NCBI GenBank assembly: GCA_039933315.1
Contig: JBDTOI010000200.1
Location: 1 to 7,277 of the forward strand
Length of the DNA: 7,277 bases
Reading direction: 5' to 3'
From: DASXRU01 sp039933315
GTDB lineage: Bacteria > Acidobacteriota > Blastocatellia > Pyrinomonadales > Pyrinomonadaceae
Position numbers and translations under genes: made by a program. The notes beneath the pieces were generated by a model. That model saw nothing but the letters and a program-made list of their open reading frames with translations. It searched no databases and was not told the origin of the DNA. Shown here piece by piece: positions 5,088-7,277 of the stretch (position 1 is the stretch's first letter; each line of letters begins with the position of its first letter).

Positions 5088-7277
5088 CTAGCGGCCGCAC
5101 TCGGCGTTGCTGTGCGTCACCACTGAACTGAACCGCTTCTGATATTCCGTCGAAGTGATGAACGAGCAGACCATGCCGCGATAGTTCCCCACATCGCCGT
5201 TGTTTATTACGTTCAACCAGAAGTCGTAACCCTCCGGCTCCGGATCGCGTTGCAGATAGCTGAAGTATTCCGTCAGCACAAATGCTGCATTGTACTCAGC
5301 CTTTTTCAGCGTCGCATTGTCCGCCAACTCCTGCAGTACCAGACTGCGGCTCTGGTTCATAGTTCCACCGCTCTGGTACTTATGAATCAGGGCGTCTCGC
5401 TGGTTGCTCAGATCAACTCCTGAAGATTGGCCCGCTGTTGCCAGCAAGGCATCGATAAAAGTAACCGCCGTCGTGTGGGCCTGGTACTTCGTCATAAACT
5501 CCGCCCGCTCGACAAAGCTATCAGCGAACTCAGCCTTCTGCGTGTCCAGATTGGGCCCTCCGACCACCTTCTTGCGATCAACGACATACTCAGAGAACAA
5601 GGGTCTGCGTCCCAAAGCTCCTTTGTACGCGTCATAGATGTAGGAGCCACTATCCTGGAACTCATCTTCAATGAAGAACGCCGCGGCGATATCCCGGCGG
5701 CGGGCATTACTGCACGCCGTGTCGCCGCCGCAGCGCAGGATTTCGTTGCTCCAGTAGTTAAACCCACCTTCGTCGGGCTCGCGGCCCAGCACATCCAGAT
5801 ACTGCTGCCGCACAAAGAACTCCGGCGTATCCAGCGGGTTTGCTGCATCGCTGATCGCTGATGCAGTGAACGCGGCGTCGGTGTGGTTCCCCAACTGGCT
5901 GAACGAGCGATTGAAAGGACTGAAGGAATAGTTCGCTCGTGCCGGCGTAACAGTGTAGAAGCCTGTAGTCTCTACATTGTCGAAGTAGTAATTGCCGTTG
6001 GCGTTGGTGATGGACTTGCGGTTCTGAGTGCCACTCAGATTGATCACCACCCCGGCCACCGGCACACCGTTGAGGTCAAGCACGCGCCCGCTGACGATGC
6101 CGTCCGCCGCCGTCGGTCCCACGCCGACGGTCGTACAGGTGAGTTGATTGTCCACCGTCGCACAGGCCGAGCCGGTGGTGTTACTCGATGCGGTGAAGGT
6201 GGAGGACGCTTGTCCGTTGGTGATCGTGCCCGATGGGGGCGACATCGTGCCGTTCGTGGCACTCCACGCAACCGGCATATCAGGCAGCGTGCCTACCGGA
6301 GTCGCCAAGTCCGAGTTCTTTGTCATGTCTGCCGTTATGGTGGACATGCCCGTAGCGGGAATGAAAGCTGGCGATGCGCTAACGCCCAGCACGATCCACG
6401 GATCGAAGTCCGCCACACCCGTGACTGAGTCACAACCGGCATTGCCCGGCCCGGCGTTGCAACCCCACCAGTTGTTTTCCGCCGTCACGATCCCATCCAC
6501 ATTGTTGAGTCCCGTGACCGTGTTCCCCACGATGCGGTTGAAGCTCAGGTTCGCCAGTCCCTGGCTTTGCACCAACACACCCGTGGCGTTGCCGGTGATC
6601 GTGTTGCTCTTCACGATGACGGGTTGATTACCCGCAAAGCCCGGAGGCGAAATCGAGATCCACTGGAACCCGATGTTCGCGCCAGTCACAGTGTTGTTCT
6701 CATAGGTCACCGTCGTTGTCGCCGACGAATGCGACGTCACACGGAATCCGCGCTGCAGGTTGGTGGCCGGATTGTTCCCCGCACCCAGGTTGGTGAACGT
6801 GTTGCCACTGACCGTGATGTCACTGGTATGGCCGTGCGCGTTTTCCCAGATGCCCAGAAGATTCTGCGGGTCCGCCGATTGTGCATTCAGCACCCGAATG
6901 ATGTTGTTCGTGATCTGCAAGCCGTCATAGACACTTCCCCCACTGGTGTTTGACTGCATACCAACCACGCTGGAAAAACGCCCGAGGGCGGAATCGCTGA
7001 CACCGTCGCCGGGTGTTTCAATCGTGTTGCCTGAAATCAACTGATTGGTGCCAAAGGCGTAGTGAATACCAATGTTCTGATTTACATCGGCAGGCGCCAC
7101 CGTTGTATTCAGGTCATTCGGGATTCGTATGTAATTGTTTTGAATGATGGTGCCGTTAAACGCATCCGTCCCGCCCGCGCCCGCGAACATCCCGATGCTG
7201 AGATCGAAATCCAGGTACCTGATATTCGACATCGTCCAGTTCTGATTGTCGCCGCCATCGAAGACCAGCACGCCTTC
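5088..7277 (-). CDS. Large extracellular protein, partial: beta-helix, Ig-like, CarboxypepD_reg-like, DUF4214
   Basis: The frame is open to the window edge, so the N-terminus and any signal peptide are missing; GTG at 7271 is an internal Val. About 729 residues are visible. Numbering from that Val, residues 1-267 hold parallel beta-helix repeats with recurring Asn-rich turns (SGNTF, ENNTVTG, KSNTITG, GNTVTG) closed by ENNWWGCNAGPG. Residues about 292-385 resemble an Ig-like Big/invasin-type domain (PVAWSATNGTMSP). Residues 391-468 form a carboxypeptidase-regulatory-like domain (GIVSGRVLDLNGVPVAGVVI, TNANGNYYF). The tail, 484-727, is DUF4214-type, with YLDVLGREPDEGGFNYW, a weaker middle unit YKGALGRRP, and YFSYLQRDPEPEGYDFW. 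The eight visible cysteines occur in neighbouring pairs, which suits disulfides outside the cytoplasm. It is probably surface-exposed or secreted, perhaps binding or acting on polysaccharide, but no catalytic residue set is recognisable. It converges with the topoisomerase gene. Confidence 0.85.
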   Translation of the reverse strand, partial: EGVLVFDGGDNQNWTMSNIRYLDFDLSIGMFAGAGGTDAFNGTIIQNNYIRIPNDLNTTVAPADVNQNIGIHYAFGTNQLISGNTIETPGDGVSDSALGRFSSVVGMQSNTSGGSVYDGLQITNNIIRVLNAQSADPQNLLGIWENAHGHTSDITVSGNTFTNLGAGNNPATNLQRGFRVTSHSSATTTVTYENNTVTGANIGFQWISISPPGFAGNQPVIVKSNTITGNATGVLVQSQGLANLSFNRIVGNTVTGLNNVDGIVTAENNWWGCNAGPGNAGCDSVTGVADFDPWIVLGVSASPAFIPATGMSTITADMTKNSDLATPVGTLPDMPVAWSATNGTMSPPSGTITNGQASSTFTASSNTTGSACATVDNQLTCTTVGVGPTAADGIVSGRVLDLNGVPVAGVVINLSGTQNRKSITNANGNYYFDNVETTGFYTVTPARANYSFSPFNRSFSQLGNHTDAAFTASAISDAANPLDTPEFFVRQQYLDVLGREPDEGGFNYWSNEILRCGGDTACSNARRRDIAAAFFIEDEFQDSGSYIYDAYKGALGRRPLFSEYVVDRKKVVGGPNLDTQKAEFADSFVERAEFMTKYQAHTTAVTFIDALLATAGQSSGVDLSNQRDALIHKYQSGGTMNQSRSLVLQELADNATLKKAEYNAAFVLTEYFSYLQRDPEPEGYDFWLNVINNGDVGNYRGMVCSFITSTEYQKRFSSVVTHSNAECGR

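Noticed and set aside
5850..5871. Inverted repeat TGCATC/GATGCA in the surface protein gene
   Set aside because: The six-base arms lie within coding sequence in a linker (SAISDAAN) and are easily explained by chance.
5427..6627. Several plus-strand open frames of 144-181 codons opposite the large surface protein
   Set aside because: They are antisense shadows of a well-supported repeat-rich coding frame, overlap each other, and show no family motif.
7269..7271. GTG at 7271 as the start of the surface protein
   Set aside because: The frame stays open to the window edge, and the residues after GTG are already within a beta-helix repeat with no signal peptide, so this is an internal codon.

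Overview
The window looks like an ordinary chromosomal segment of a soil-type bacterium, most likely a member of the Acidobacteriota. The clues are a secreted protein of the VWFA-related type typical of that phylum, a large surface protein ending in DUF4214-type repeats, a stand-alone bacterial topoisomerase IB, moderately high G+C, and short 7-bp tandem arrays between genes. The taxonomic call is inference from gene content; there is no rRNA or other phylogenetic marker here.

Layout. Bases 1-54 are a near-perfect tandem array of the heptamer CTGACTT that ends three bases before the start codon of a short-form phosphate acetyltransferase (58-1068, +). After a 126-base gap comes a secreted von Willebrand factor A-like protein with a TTG start (1195-2331, +). 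It converges, with 37 bases between, on a receiver plus HD-GYP response regulator, a probable cyclic-di-GMP phosphodiesterase (2369-3505, -). The regulator has a good sigma70-type promoter about 140 bases upstream and a leader with overlapping potential hairpins. The 270-base divergent region 3506-3776 also holds a strong promoter for a complete tRNA-Leu(CAA) gene with encoded CCA (3777-3863, +). Topoisomerase IB follows 88 bases later (3952-4974, +). A GC hairpin and a degenerate 7-bp repeat array separate it from a convergent gene for a very large extracellular protein (5088 to beyond the window end, -). The visible part of that protein reads, in order, parallel beta-helix, Ig-like domain, carboxypeptidase-regulatory-like domain and DUF4214 repeats.

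The genes do not form one pathway. They are single-gene units: overflow acetyl-CoA metabolism, an envelope VWA-like protein, second-messenger signalling, a tRNA, DNA topology and a surface protein. No mobile element, CRISPR array, toxin-antitoxin pair or defence cluster is visible, and I do not see a convincing new multi-gene system. The points that most deserve a second look are the heptamer array against the pta start with no Shine-Dalgarno sequence, a second heptamer-period array at 5045-5079, a VWA domain that has lost most of its metal-site residues, the structured leader of the HD-GYP gene, and the domain chain of the large surface protein.
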